Counted from the stretch's first letter, positions 38,201 to 51,960 are shown. The stretch: DNA of 64,000 bases from Trachythela sp. YZ-2020 (GCA_016169945.1 JADLSH010000155.1:3107501-3171500), one strand, 5' to 3'. Translations and numbers: made by a program. Notes: generated by a model from the sequence alone, not told the origin.

Positions 38201-41200
38201 TAGAAGAGGTTAAATTTTTCCAGTATAATACATGCAAACGCTAAAGAATATATACCTGTAACAAAGGCAACACACTCTGATTTATGAGTTATTAATGTTA
38301 GAACTGGATGATTCCAGTCCTAACATCAGTTAGTTACTACTTATCACAGTAATACTAAAATAGACTTGAAAATAGCATTGAAAATATGATAGCAAATATT
38401 AGTGAAACTTACATGGCCAGCACCAAATGAGCCTTTTAGGAAAGGGTACTTCATCACAAGCTGCAGGGCAATGTGGGTTCTCTCCTCCACAGTTGGATAT
38501 GACGTGTGTGCCATTATTGAAATGCAAAGCTGCCTAATTAAGGCACTTCTTTGCAGTGGAGTCAAACTGCCATTTTCAAGTCCTTTTTCAAATTCTGGCT
38601 CCCACTAGCATTAAATCAAGAAAAAAATATTGTTACACAAAGTAAAATGCTAAAGTAAGGAGCATCTGGGTGCATTGCCAGCTAATGGGTTGACAAGAAA
38701 CACTGGCAGATAGTTGTCTAATTAAGTATAATTGTCTGGCGTTTGACAGAGTAAAATACTAAAGTAGGGCGCATTGCAAGCTAATGGGTTAACCCATTAA
38801 CTGGCAGTACCCTATCACTAATCAACTGGCACTAGACAAGCTACATGTAATAGGTTAATATCCTCAATTGCACCATGTAAAAAATGCTTTATTGCCATAC
38901 CCTTGTTGGAAGGCAAAATTTGCTTAACCAATCTGAATTTTCAGCAGCAACAGCCTAAATATAATATTGGAAATAGAATGTACATGTAACATAAACTACA
39001 ACAATATAGTGGAGGACGTACATTCAAAACATACCATAAACTAAACGAAGTGGCCATATTTCTACAATTTATTACAATGTCATCAAGATATAGTGATGAA
39101 ATCAAATGACATGAAATGTTTCAGTTGAAAATTTGTATTTTTACAAACTCATTATGTCAATTTCAACACTGAAATGTACATAATAATTACAAATCATGAT
39201 ATGCAGTCAACATTTTGCTTTGTAAAATCATTGCTAATTAATGTGATGCACCCATAAAGAATTTTATAGTATTCAACTTTACCTCAGACTTTTTCCTTTT
39301 TGGAGAAATGCTGGAAGGTAAACTGGAGGCACTTTTATGTTTCCTGGGACTTCGTCTTAAACCAAGGGGAGTTTGAAATTCAATGCTTCTCTTCGCAGGC
39401 GGACTACCAGATGGACTGCTGCTACAGATGGGAAATGTTTCAGAAAAATCTGAAACACTATCCTCGGACTCATTCAGTTGAGGGAATAAAGGACTTTCAT
39501 CCACAAAGCTAGGTTCCTGGCTTGTACATGGTGAACATGTAGGTACCTTTAATGGGCACTTTAAACCATTGGCATCAAACACCTGCAAAAATTAGAACAT
39601 AATGACATAATTAGGCAGGTGGTGTCATTGCTTGACAAAATGTACATACCCATCCTACCTTAGCGATGACTCTAAGATAACACGCTCGGTGTGAGAGATA
39701 CAAGTGACTGAAGAGTCAGTCCAAATATATGGGCCTGATACTTGACATACTACCTACAGTATGGAGCTAACTGACACTGGTTACTGCCAGCAGGTCTACA
39801 AATTTTAATATGTTAGAGTAGCAAGCGAAACAGTAATGATACTAAACCAGGTTGCCGCAAATGAACCAAAGTTTAGCTTGAATTTCATTTTTATCTGGTA
39901 GTTACATGCAAAGCATTGCACAAGTAAAAGTATGGCAAGTACTGTCATGAAAAAATAATACCGGTATAAGACTCTTTTTAAGCTTCCACTGGTTAAGAAA
40001 AGATGGAACATCTTCATAACCTGCCAGCCAAAGATGGCACATCTTTCTGGCAAAAGAGTGTCCACTAAAAGTATTCTAAATGATTATTCCAAATGTATGT
40101 TGTGTTTATATATTTTGCATTGCGCTGTCATGAGAGAATAATATAAGCTCTTTTTAAGCTTCCACTGGTTAAGAAAAGATGGAACATCTTCATAACCTGC
40201 CAGCCAAAGATGGCACATCTTTCTGGCACAAGAGTTTCCACTAAAAGTATTCTTAACACATTAGCTGGCAATGCACCCAAGCGCGCCCTACTTTGGTTAT
40301 TTACTCTGTCTAACGCCAAAGTATTTTACTCTCAACTGTCTAACGCCAGACGATTTTACTTATCAGTGGTAAAGTACTGCTGGCCAGTTAATGTGTTAAC
40401 AAAACTATCTGCCATTGTCTATTTAGTGTTTTACTCTGTCTTACGCCAGACGATTGTACTTGTTAGTGGTAGAGTACTGCCAGTTAACGGGTTAATTATT
40501 TGTGTTTTTGTGCACAAATACATTTCTCTTTGATCTTGACCCAGTCAGAACCCTTTAAATACCCTTCCTCTTGTGACCATAACATACTGTAAGCGTATAA
40601 TCTTATGTAACCATCATGTAACCATAGGCGCAATTATCATTCTCCAAATTTGTCCTGCAGTGCAGGGTGAAGCTAAAACATTACTTGTAGAATTTAGAAC
40701 AGAGGTAACATAGTTAACCCTTAATAATCTGTATACCCTCACTGTTATCCTACTGTCCAAGAAAATGAATGTAGATATGTAGTACATAGATTTACATACA
40801 TAGGGTAGCACCAACAGATGTATTTTATTTCATTTTATTCTCGAAATTCCATAAAGTTAGTCAATGTACAGCATTTAACATTGTGTCTTCAAAGATGGCA
40901 TCACAATGTTGTATAAAAATGTATATTTTAAAATCATAAATCTGTTGTCTCTGTCATTTATTTTAACGGTTAAACCGCCATATAGGTGCAAAAATATATA
41001 TAGACATACTGTGTAGGCAATATACTTCTATTGGTGCTAGTATCCGTATGTATTATTTATATTAAATGTATGTATAAAATACTATTTATAGAATACCTCT
41101 CCAGTAACTTCGCTCCAAGCAGAAAGAAATCGCTTTCTTAACTTAAAGCGTGGCAGCAGTTGACTAATATCTGGCAAACTGAAGCCAAAAAAGTCTTCCC

Positions 41201-41884
41201 TATCAATCTCGTTTGCTATAAAAACGCAAACCCATATCGGTGAATGAATATACTATTATAAATGAACAAGGTGACACACAACGGGGTAAACAAGGGAATA
41301 AGGGATAGATAGGACTATTGAGGGAGCAATTAGTACAAGCTTGCCATGCGTGGTCCGCGTGGTGCAATAATGGCTCGAGGCGCTTAACTGCCAGGCCATG
41401 GCTTGGCCATCTGTAAAGCAAGACGAAACGCACAATCCCAATATATAAATATATAGTCTAATACGATCATTTTCTCATTAAAATCCACGGTCTAAATGTT
41501 TCTAAATGAAAGAATAGTTATAAATAAGAAGACATTCGAGTGCACAGAAGCCGCACGCACCGCGAAAACATGCGCTTCATGTTTGGTATAAACTTTGGTG
41601 TTTTGTGAATTGAATCTCGAATTGAATATTTTGCGAATCGAATCTTTATATGCGATGTACATGAGTTATATAGTTGGCGGTTGTGAGCTGTTAGCACCAT
41701 TGTGAACAATGAAGTCAAACTGAAATTAAACTCAAACTAGAATATCGCGCGGCCGGCGGCCGTATAGAAGTGAGACCCATATCTTACCTTGAAATTCCGA
41801 CACTGCTTCGTCCAATCCTGTTTCCTTCAGCCAGGCCACAACATCAGATGGTTGAGATACTTTCGAAATGGTCAACTTAGACAT
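35293..41884 (-). CDS. SAMD3-like SAM-domain host gene, 8 exons
   Basis: Exons by GT/AG and matching phases: 41884-41788, 41215-41097, 39582-39283, 38604-38413, 37027-36664, 36318-36147, 35862-35762, 35598-35293 (about 549 residues). Exons 1-2 encode a SAM domain (DVVAWLKETGLDEAVSEF, then DREDFFGFSLPDI). Exon 3 is Ser/Pro-rich with RRSPRKHK. Exons 4-5 carry repeated (K/D)YPFLK units typical of SAMD3-like invertebrate and fish proteins. All phases agree except exon 5, whose 364 bases hold one base too many near 36868, a frameshift or assembly error. CpG-rich sequence (CGCGCGGCCGGCGGCCG) lies upstream near 41746. Function unknown; SAM domains mediate protein interaction. Confidence 0.72.
36040..36140. 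repeat. 17-bp inverted repeat in intron 6
   Basis: ATACAGGTACCACAAAT at 36040-36056 and its complement at 36124-36140, ending only 7 bases from the exon 6 boundary. Probably a small MITE. Confidence 0.65.
36387..36471. repeat. 26-bp inverted repeat in intron 5
   Basis: Arms 36387-36412 and 36446-36471 (CAGTAGGTTGTTCAACTACC...) are complementary around a 33-base loop. Foldback/MITE type. Confidence 0.7.
37699..38015. mobile_element. Near-perfect foldback element in intron 4
   Basis: Arms of about 142 bp (37699-37840 and 37874-38015) are almost perfectly complementary around a CpG-rich loop of about 33 bases. Termini read ATAGGCAGCCCAATG. High arm identity suggests recent origin or conversion. 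Confidence 0.8.
38640..38810. repeat. CTGGCAGTACC / TAATGGGTTAA dispersed repeat
   Basis: Contains the TAATGGGTTAACCCATTAA palindrome with AGAGTAAAATACTAAAGTAGGGCG-type sequence in intron 3. Related copies occur at about 37430-37500, 40255-40495 and 60655-60905. Confidence 0.65.
39968..40253. repeat. 181-bp tandem duplication in intron 2
   Basis: A roughly 105-bp segment containing TTTTTAAGCTTCCACTGG and AGCCAAAGATGGCACATC occurs at 39968-40075 and 40149-40253 with a few differences. Confidence 0.75.
40255..40495. repeat. Dispersed repeat, second intronic copy
   Basis: Same family as 38640 and 60655: CTGTCTAACGCCA, GACGATTTTACT and a CCAGTTAATGTGTTAAC terminal palindrome, partly duplicated. 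Confidence 0.65.
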
Positions 41885-42636
41885 TTTGACAAGTTTTTTC
41901 AAAATATATAATAGATTTTCAGGTCTGCAAGCAATAGCAATTGACTATTAAAGACTACCAAGTTGTGTTAAATTGAAATTGGAGACTTAGAGCAAAGCAT
42001 ATGCAAATTTTGTTTGACAAGTGATTAACCGCTTGACCAAATTGACCAATAAGGAAGCGATAACTCGCGCATTTAACCAATCATTTTGGGAGACGCTGAG
42101 AAACAGGAAACAAGCAGATTAGCAGTGCCTGCAGTGACGTCAGTCTCAGTTACCATCACAGTTAGCATATGATTATTGATCAAGTCGTCCTGTTTGTGAA
42201 ATAATGACGAGATTTACGGTCGAGACGCGGACGTCAAGACGACGTGAAAATGGCGTGGCATATCCGTAGATGGAGCACAACGCCACTCGCGTCGTCTTTG
42301 TTTGACTGTCTGTCTAATCTGTCATCATAAATGTGATGGCGAACTTCTGCTGCCAATTGTGTTCGACGTTTTTTGCGTCCACGATTGTTTTAATGATAAA
42401 ACATCTCATACTGGTACACAAAAGTGATCCTAATCTGCATATCATATGTGAAGTATGTGGTTGTCAATGTATTACAATATTGTTCGCTAATCCAAATTAC
42501 ATATATAAGCCAAGTATGAGAGTGAACCCTCTCAACCGCTGACCGCTAGAGCCGAAAAACCAGATTTTACTCGCAGTAATGACGCTTTCATAATTTTTTC
42601 ACAAATATCTGTTTTCCCCCTAACAAAATGCACCAA

Positions 42637-43149
42637 CATATGTAAATTAATACGGGGAATAATATTGCAATACATCTTGCATACAAAATATTTTTTCTTC
42701 TATTTTTAATTATTTTTTTTGTATTTTTCACGCATCAAAGTCCAAAGTGCGGACAAAGATAACTGTTGTTGGTTTTAACCAAAACCTTTCATACTTGGTA
42801 AAGGCAGTCCCCTAGTGGTTTTACACCAAATATCATCACAATGGCCAGTCAGCCCCGAAACAAATATGAAAAAAATTGTCTTCTTTCGGCTCTAAACCAT
42901 TTTTCAACCAAAAAATAGGAAATATTTATTTTGGGCGTGACCGGCCGAGGTGCTGATATTTCGTGTAGACCCACTATGGCATCATCGTTACCAAGTATGA
43001 ACCGTTTTTCGGTTAAAACCACTTTGGTTAATACCGCACTTCGGACTTTGATTTGTGAAAAATATAAATAAATTAATTAAAAATAGAAGAAAAAATATTT
43101 TGTATGCAAGATGTATTGCAATATTATTCCCCGTATTAATTTACATATG
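42637..43149. mobile_element. MITE-like element with about 115-bp inverted arms
   Basis: 42637-42757 and 43032-43149 are inverted copies (CATATGTAAATTAATACGG termini), diverged by scattered differences, around about 270 bp. A partial third copy of the arm lies near 45383-45425. No gene seen from 41890 to 46234; other frames there are short and unsupported. Confidence 0.75.
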
Positions 43150-46100
43150 CAAGTGTATCTTTTGGAGAAAAACATACGTTCAACCATTAGATAATTTTAC
43201 TAAGGTAATACAATTTTTTGGTCAAAATAATAAACATTTTTTTCTGGCTTGTTTCGGGCGTGGGAATGCTTGGTCCTGGTATTTGGTGTGCCTTTAGGTC
43301 ACTATCATTGTGTCCGAGTATGAACATAGTTGGTTAAAACCAACAGGAGTTATATCCTAACAAACTTGTCAAAAAAACGCTTTTTTTTCTCACTTTATTC
43401 GTGCCTAGCGGTCTGCGGTTTTGACCGTTCGGTTCCAAATTTGCCAAGCAGATACCTTCTATGCCTCTAAGTTTAAGTCCTAAGTATGATCGTTATCGGT
43501 TCAAATCGACAAAAGTTATAGGGAAAAGAAATTTTTACCATCACGGGTTTTTTGAAAAAGGCACTTTTTACCAACTTTGCGGCGCTCTAGAGGTCAGCGG
43601 TTTAGAGGGTTTGAATCCAAACTTTGTATGAACATACTGCATGGCATAATAAACGTGTGTACCAAGTTTGGAGCGATAAGGTTAAAAGCAACCAAAGTTA
43701 GAGATTTTCTCAAATTTAGAGAGCGAATGGGGTAGAGCTGAGAATGAGACACCCAGTCATCAGGCTAACTTTTTTCATCTTTTTTCATCTTTTTTTTCCA
43801 TTATGTTTTTGTATGTTTTACCCTTTTAAATTTAAGCTCTTGCTTTGAAACTTTGCACAGTAGGGCTCAATTGAATGGCCTTTCTGATTCCGGCGTTTGT
43901 TTTCTGACAAAAGTTGAATTTCCGGGGCAATGGCGCATTATTTGCGCATGCGCATACGTTAGTGCGTTTTCTTAGTACTGCCGCTCGCCAGAATTTATTT
44001 ATACTTAAGGATTTTATGTACCATTGCATGCTCTATCTAACAGTGTGACTTTTATAACAATTCATGGGCGGGGTCAAAAGTTATGATGATTTTTCCATTT
44101 TTGTTATTTTAGCGCTTGGGACCTGGGTATTAGAGTTGCCGACTAGATGTTGGGGGGATTATGTTGCGCACCAAGGGTGCTATGGTATTGGGAAATGATA
44201 TCACGTGATAGGCCAACAACTCGGTACCAGGCCCCATAACACAAAATGCCATTTACCCAACCCCCCGGTATGGGGTTCAGAGTATGACATTTTTTGACCA
44301 TAAATTCGTATATAGAATCCTATTCTCTACCCACACACAAATTTTGGTGCTTTTACCGATTTTTTCCTGTTACTTATTAGAAACCGCGCGATTTCAAATT
44401 TAGTTATCAATAAACCAATCAGATTTCAATGAAATTCTTTGAAACTTGGCTAGGTGGTTAGGATTAATATTTGTGTGATACTGACCGAGTTTCAGACGTT
44501 TTACTCTAATAACCGCCTTACAAGATACAAAAAGGCTATATATCATATAACTCATGAAATCGAGGCTGGTTCATTCACTTTCCTGAAATCGAGTCTTTAT
44601 TATTGGATTTTAATAATAACTATGTGATAGTTGTATGATTTGATTAGAAATTCAAAAATATATCTTAGGGTAAACTTTTTTAAATTTAGTATAACATTGC
44701 AGAGCCACGTTAAAGGTATAAACCAAACGGGTGCAACAGTAATAAAGGCTGACTAGTTCTTATCACTTATGGTAAATTTAGTACATTTTCAATAAAAGCC
44801 AACTGTAATACAGGCATCCAAACCTGGCCCAGAAATTTTATTTTTTTTCTTCTCGCAAAGATTTCTGGGTAGAATTTAATTTTTTCTCTTTAGAACATGG
44901 ACAGTTGGAATGCCCATTCGAAGAGCTTTCATATGACACCTCATTGGCCTGTTTAAAGAGATATATGTTTTAACGCTAAAAAAGTATCATAGCCACCTTA
45001 ACCTACATAACCACCTATATGGCAGGCATCTACTAACGACGGTCTATCACCACGTGAAGTTTGGTTATTTTTCCTGCCTTGGGCAAAAAGTTATTCGTGA
45101 CCGAGTATTGGGAGACTAGGGCTAGTTACGCTGCTGGGGGTAATTTTGAATATTTTTAGATGCAAGTAAGGTAGTTAATAGCTATTACCACGGGTATACT
45201 GCTGGCCAAGCTTGAATACAAACGGTTGAATTCTCGATTAGTTATTAATAAAAAGGTGTTTATTCCTTATATCTCATGAAATCGAGGCTGTCAATGAAAA
45301 TTATTCATGTATGCGTATAAAGGATTGGGCGTTCTTTAGTACCATGGATGGCATTTTTCCATAGACGAATTAATTTTTAGCAACAAGATGTATTCAATAT
45401 TATTGCACATATCAATATACATATGCAGGTAAACGTACGTAGTTCTAGCTTTAATATCCTAGGCTCTGCTAACTGGTGAGATGGTGAAAATCCTCTATTA
45501 ATTTTCTTTGATAACACCTCTCCCCCTGCCATTGTAATAGCCAGACGAAGAAATATATATTAGGTAGAATGATTAGAGCCATTAATTTTCTTAGACGTTT
45601 TCAGTTTTTAGGTAACTGTATTCAGGGAATTCCCCTTCCCTCGTGCCATTACACCCCATGTTCTTAATTAAAGTACTGTAATTTCACTAAATACCCCCCC
45701 CCCCTCATACTTTGAGATTAATAGAGGATTCATGGTAGTGTGGTTCTTGCATGCATATGCTGTAGAAATGGCTGAGATAAACAATTTTGTGTCGAAATCT
45801 GAACAGTGATATGGTATTGTTAGGTCTTTTAGATGTAAATTTCAAATATGGGATAACTACTGTATTAAATTTTCCTGTTGTAACATTACTACGTTTCCTA
45901 CTGGTTTTGACATAGATAACATTTGTTGCAAATATATAGTATATTATGGTTATAAAAACACTCTCCTTCAGGGATTGATTTACTTGAGGGAGGGGGTGCG
46001 CTCCCCCATTATCTGGCCATTGATACGCCTTTTTGACCATCTAGGCAATCATATTTTTCAAACATTTCTGACAAGATGACCCATTGACCTGCAGGGCATT

Positions 46101-46234
46101 CTAAGTGATGATTCACCCTCCTTCGGATGCCAGCCGCACCTGGCTTCATGACCAGCACCCTGTTAGTACCTCCCTTATCAGATCATGCTGGATCCATCCC
46201 TGCTATCCTTATATATACAATATGAACTAACATG

Positions 46235-46661
46235 GGCTATTTTAACCAATTATCATTGGGCTGTTTTAACTAACTAGTTTTGGTTATTGACCAAGAATGC
46301 AATAATGCATGTTACCAAACAATATTAAGTTATTTTAACTAATATCTATAAGTTACTGCCACAATGATACGAATAGTTAAAACAACCTATTGTTATTTGT
46401 TATAAACAATTAGTCTATTTGACTAATAATAATAGGTTATAACAACCTATTAAATTAAGTTGGCTTGCATAACCAAAAAAATTGGTTGAATTAACATATT
46501 TTTATTAGTTAAATTCAATCGCTCACAATTGACCAAATAATAATTGGTTATTTTAACCTATTTATATTGGTTCTAACCTATTCAAAAGGTTAAAACAACC
46601 TATTGATATTAGTTATAACCTATAAAAATAGGTTATTTTAACCTATCAGTTTTTACAGTGT
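46235..46661. mobile_element. Palindrome-array MITE-like repeat, copy B (inverted)
   Basis: Series of TTGGTTATTTTAACC-like palindromes ending at 46661 with the complement of the copy A terminus (ACACTGTAAAAACTGATAG). Opposite orientation to 34235. Confidence 0.65.
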
Positions 46662-47481
46662 ACTTCTGCTAGAAGAAATTACTCGAAAATTTACTGTATA
46701 CAACTCAAGACGATTTCATTTTGACCTCAGTGCGTCGAAGTATTTGTATACAGTCTTCAATAGAAAATATAACCACCTATCGAGTAAATAATCGTACACA
46801 AAATAGCAAATAACAATAAACATACCTTCGCAACAAAGTCCGTGTAATTTGTCCGGTTTTCGTGAATATATATAAAAGAAAATTTGGATAAAACTCTCCT
46901 CCCCTTGAACCTTTGAAAGCAAAATATTAAAAATATCGAATTTGGCGAATTGGCGCATGATGTGAATATAGAATCAAATTACTATAACACGTGATACATC
47001 CCTAACGCGTTGATTGGTGCAGACACGAGTGTTTCCACTTGTCAAGTTAACAGAGGGAAGCATTCTTCTCAGCAGAAAAAATATCAATCCAATCCAATCC
47101 AAAAATGTAAATAAATCCTTTGACTTTGAGTGAATATAACGAGAAAAGTACGTTGGCGATTCTCGACAGACCCTGCTTCGATTACCGCTCGCGGTTTAAC
47201 AGTAAATAATGTATAAAGCCAATGCATAATACAGCATTCCGCCATTCCCACTTGGCGACGTTACCGGAGCTAAATTTTATTTTATTTAATTGATTTATTG
47301 GACAAAGCCCAAACGCGGTAAGAGAGCGAACGGGACTCGAGGTCCCATGCGAGGCACTCCCCCGATTCAAACCATATAGATACTAAAATACATAACAGTA
47401 CTTAAAATAATAATAATAATACTTCGTCAGTCCCTACGCCCAGTGAAAGAATCTCATAATGTTGGAGTTAAATAACTTTGA

Positions 47482-47745
47482 CCGCGGTAAAATTCAGGAG
47501 TTAAAACGACTCCTAGAGTAATATTAAGGAGTAAAAATTACTCCATTATTTCTACTCCTTTGCTGGAGTAAGTTTTACTCCTTCAGTGGAGTTAAAATGA
47601 CTCCCAGTGGAGTAAATTCTGGAATGCGTACCGAAATGGAGTAGTTTTAACTCCATTTTTGGAGTAGATTTTACTCCAAAATTTTTACTCTCCCACAGGG
47701 AGTAATTTTAACTCCTATGGCGGAGTTAAAATAACTCCTTGAAAT
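47482..47745. mobile_element. GGAGTTAAAACGACTCC palindrome-array repeat
   Basis: About ten short palindromes of the form GGAGT(A/T-rich)ACTCC in tandem, ending GAAATTAACAGTG. Same design as the 34235/46661 family with a different unit. No coding capacity. Confidence 0.7.
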
Positions 47746-48690
47746 TAACAGTGAGTGCATGCTCTTTCCTTATTTCTTCAAGAGTTTTCCATTTTAATTT
47801 ATTTAAAATATCTAATGAGCGAACTTCATAAGTATCTCCAGTAATCACTCTTGCTGCACGGTTTTGGAGTTTCTCAAGTTTTTCTTTCAACACTTCACAG
47901 CAATTACCCGAGAACATCGAGCAATAATCAAAATGTGGCTGTACTAACGCCTGATAAAGGTATTTCAGGGTATCGGTGGAAACAAACGATTTCGCACGGC
48001 GTAACATGCCAATACCTTTAGATACCTTTTTCCTGATGTTGTCTTTTGATCATGCCAACGTAAATTATCGTCGAATAATATTCCTAAGGTCTTCTTATTG
48101 TAGACCTCGTTCAATTTTTTCCACCAGTAGAGACATCGATATCTTGCTCAAATTGCGTCAACCTTTGGGGGTTCCAATGGTCATGTATTCGGATTTTTCA
48201 ATGTTTATGGTTAACTTGTTTGAAAGAAGCCATTGGTGTACATTATTCAATTCACAATTCAAACTTTTCATGTTATTCAAACACATCGTTAAGTTCGTAT
48301 CATCTGCGTACATTGACGCATACGAATTATCCAAACAATTGGGCAGATTATTGACATATAATATAACAAATAAAGGACCAAGATTTGATAACTGAGGAAT
48401 TCCTCAACTTACTTTTCGAGTAGACGAAGCTGCTTTATCTACATTATAGTACTGCTTTCTGTTACATAAATACGATCTAAACCCGTCAAGAGTTTGATCT
48501 TGAATGCCGTATATATAGAGAGTTTCTTGATCAGAATGTCATGATCAACTGTGTCAAATGCTTTACAAAAAGTACTCCATTTATCAGTCCAGCATCCATA
48601 TTGAGTAGCCATGAATCAGTGTTTGACAATAAGGATGACATGGTGGAATGACCATTACGAACCCCCCCCCCCCACCTAACATACATAGAA
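47746..48690 (-). pseudogene. Decayed CR1/Jockey-type LINE 3' half
   Basis: 47726-48007 encodes YQALVQPHFDYCSMFSG and LQNRAARVITG, the post-RT region. Upstream on the minus strand, pieces of RT (LPNCLDNSYASMYADD-like near 48300-48350, and a VDHDILI-like stretch near 48540) are scattered over several frames. 5' part lost. Confidence 0.7.
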
Positions 48691-49197
48691 CTGTACAAGC
48701 AATTCCCAGTAGCAGCAGATCTAATAAAAAAACCAGACCTGGAGTTAAATATTAATCTCCATTTCAAATATTTATAGTTTACACAATAACACAAACTACT
48801 ATATATCAGTATTAACACGTGTTTTAAGAGTAAAGGATAAAATGTTTTGGTCCTGGGAAGCCAATTAGCCAAAGGCTATTTCAGAATAGGATCAATTTGC
48901 TGCCTATAGCTATATTCTATTTTTAACAAACACAATTTTACATCACATTTGAGACGGTATTACACCATCCCATGCGATCCAACACACATCAAGTCAAAAA
49001 TACATCATATTTATATAAGAATATTTTGGTTCGGTTGAAGTCGATAATATATATCCAAACCGTAGGCGATTAATATCAAGCAACAAAAGCATAAGCAAAA
49101 TGCCTTAATGCCTATTATACAGTTCGCCTAATCGGCTGGGTTTCGACCGCAGTAATATGCAAAAATTGCAAATTTCATAAACATAGCCAGCGGGTCA

Positions 49198-49494
49198 TCA
49201 CCACAAGTCGAAAATCACCACAATAAATGTTGTTAAAATAGAATATATTTGCATTAGGGCCGTAGCTGTACAAGACTTGTTCCTTTCCCGAACATACTTC
49301 GGAATGTACGATTCGGCACCAAGATTTCTGCCCAAGCAGAAGCTTGTGTTGTTGATAGCGCTCAACAGCTCTTGGACAGAAGTCTTCGGCGAAGCGTCGA
49401 TTCGCTTCCTCAGATCAGCTTGAATTTCCACCAGACATTGCTCATCGTTGTTCTCAAACATGGCCTGAATGGCCTCGTAAATACTACGAGACAT
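49198..49494 (-). CDS. Possible first exon of an unknown gene
   Basis: 98 codons from ATG 49494. The first about 80 residues are a plausible helical protein (YEAIQAMFENNDEQCLVEIQ, then LLSAINNTSFCLGR); after about 49255 the sequence becomes hydrophobic and may be intron. CpG-bearing DNA lies upstream. No family recognised. Confidence 0.25.
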   Translation of the reverse strand: MSRSIYEAIQAMFENNDEQCLVEIQADLRKRIDASPKTSVQELLSAINNTSFCLGRNLGAESYIPKYVRERNKSCTATALMQIYSILTTFIVVIFDLW

Positions 49495-49959
49495 TGCAGT
49501 ATATTCGTATTATCTGTTCCGAGCTACTTCGATTGAACCTTTGCGGTCAAAGCTGCGATCAGAAAGGTCATAGAATCATGCCGTATAAACTGAAGCCTGA
49601 TGCATCTGATCGGTCAGAAAAATCTAGCCAATGGAAATTCAGATTTTTTTCAATTTAGCCAATCGGATACCTTGTATACTAGCCCCTGATCGCTGGACTC
49701 CCCGCAGAACGCGCAAAAAGCAAATTGGCCAATCAGAAAGCTGGAATCTGCCTTTAGAGCGAGCAAAACTCACGCGCTAGACCGCTGTTCTGCGCGTTAT
49801 GTATCGAACGCCAGGACGCTGTATGAAACCTGATAACTTGACTACGAACTTTGAATATAAGCCACTGCATGAAATATGATAACTGGACAGTTGGTTGAAT
49901 TAATTAATTGGGCAATTGCAAATTCTACGTTAGTCGTGTGATCGCTCTGATCGCCCCTA

Positions 49960-50084
49960 GATCCGCCCCTGGACTGACACGGACTCAGAATATTGTTTTT
50001 ACTTAAAAATATGTCTAGTTGCGTACAAACAAGGTTTTCGAATAATTTAGCAATGATGATGCCCAACCTTGCTCCCTCCCCCAT
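49960..50084 (-). pseudogene. Short reverse-transcriptase fragment
   Basis: IIAKLFENLVCTQLDIFLSKNNIL matches the RT 'K-x-F-E-x2-V-x3-L' segment of non-LTR elements. Only about 40 residues remain. Confidence 0.4.
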
Positions 50085-51894
50085 ATGCTAATGTGTTGCG
50101 GCGCCTCATATGCTAATGTATGGCGGCCCCTTGCGGCCCCTCACAAAAGGGGGTTGAAAACTACATAAATTATAACTAATATCTGTGTTTAGACTAACCA
50201 ATAATCCCTCCGTCCATCAACTCCCTCTTGAATATGCTCCCCACCCAAAGTTTCTGAACTTGATAATCCAAAGCACTCCCCCCCACTCAAAACTCTCGGC
50301 TATTTGGTTGACGAGTTTAGGCAATTTAAGAGAACATTTTATAATTTTAGCCCCACTTTAAGCGAGTTAAGGTCCAAGAGCAGGCGTGACAATACTCAAC
50401 GCATATGAATTCGAACAAGACTCAATTGCAAAGTCCCATAGGATGCTCTCTGCGTTTCAATTCTCGACGAAAGAATATTATAGTTCAATGATACATTTCA
50501 ATTTGTTAAAGTCCACTGCACAATGTAAACATTTTTATGCCTTAAACGTACTCCAACAAAGTACACGCATGCTCATTATCACAGAAAGTCTGAAAGTAAA
50601 TGAGGTAGTACAAGGTGCATAGGTCGATCGCGAGGATCTCAAGCAACGTACTGTAATAGAAAATATTCAGTCGTGAATGTAATTCGACCAGGAATTGCTT
50701 AAACTTACTTAAACTAGAGTAACGACAGAATACATAAATGAAGTCTGTTAATTTTTATAATGTACATTATACCATGCATACTACCAATTGCTTTACTTCC
50801 CCGAAGAAAACAATGAAATCGGGTTTTTTACATCTTGACATCTTTAACGATGTTGGAAGCTAAAGCGACATTATCCATAATAGTTTTTGTACGCGTTCTC
50901 TGGTTCTAAATATATATTTACAAAACTACACCAAAAGATGTCTGAAATAATTGTGAATATAACTCTCAAAAATATTAAGTCGTCCAGTTTATCTACACAA
51001 AAATATAATAAAGGGAAGCTGGGAATTCTGTTGGCGTTCCAGATGGGTGCACTAACAACCAGGCAGATGCGATGAAATCTCTCAATAGATTCAGAAAGCT
51101 CTCAATAGATTCAAGAATGAATTTTTTTCGTCAGTTTTGAATGAATTATCGTGCACGTGGTCACATTGCTCGTCTTAAATCTAAACCATGGCCAGTTGCG
51201 CTCCAGAATTCCATACGGTCAACACATCTAATTACCGTACCCAGAGCATTTTTATGAAATAGCAACAACGTCAACGGCAACTCAAAAAATTATCATTTCA
51301 TCCTACATTCAAACAAACGTTTCTAACTTATTTTAGTTATTATCTGTCATGACGTTTGCCAATCCGCTATTTTTTTCCAGCCAACCTGGAAATGCATCGC
51401 CCTGTCTTAACGCTCTATATCGAGTAGACACTAATACCCCCTCGGAGATTATTACTTTAACCTGAAAGTTTAATGTCGCATCCGTAGCATATATCCTGTA
51501 GCAAAATATAATGCTAATCCTCAAAATTACCTTGAGATGTATTTATCTTGCAAATTTTACGGTGCGATATTATGCAGAAGTAGATCAACGAGCAACAGAA
51601 GAAGTTTTCTGGATCGTCGCGGAGTTGATTCCCAGGTTAGCACAAATGGTTATTTAATTAAGGATGTATACTTAAAAGCTCCTATAAGTCATTGAACCGT
51701 TTAGCACAGATGCAACCAAATATGCACCAGAAGAAGTTGGTTTAACTTTGAATTTTCGATGAACATATATCTACATATTAATTGTTTTTATTATGTATTT
51801 GTAATTATCTGTACTTGTAATTATCTGAAATTTACCACCCGATCTGCTGCTTTAGTTATCATTTAAAATAAAGTTTTTCATTCAATCCTTCTTT

Positions 51895-51960
51895 CTTCGT
51901 TTACTCGTTCGTTCGTTCGTTCTTTCGTTCTTTCGTCCGTTCATTAATTCATTCATACTC
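51895..51960. repeat. TTCG/TTCA tetranucleotide microsatellite
   Basis: Runs of CGTT/TTCG and ATTC units after an AATAAAG-type signal, possibly the tail of an old retroelement. Confidence 0.7.
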
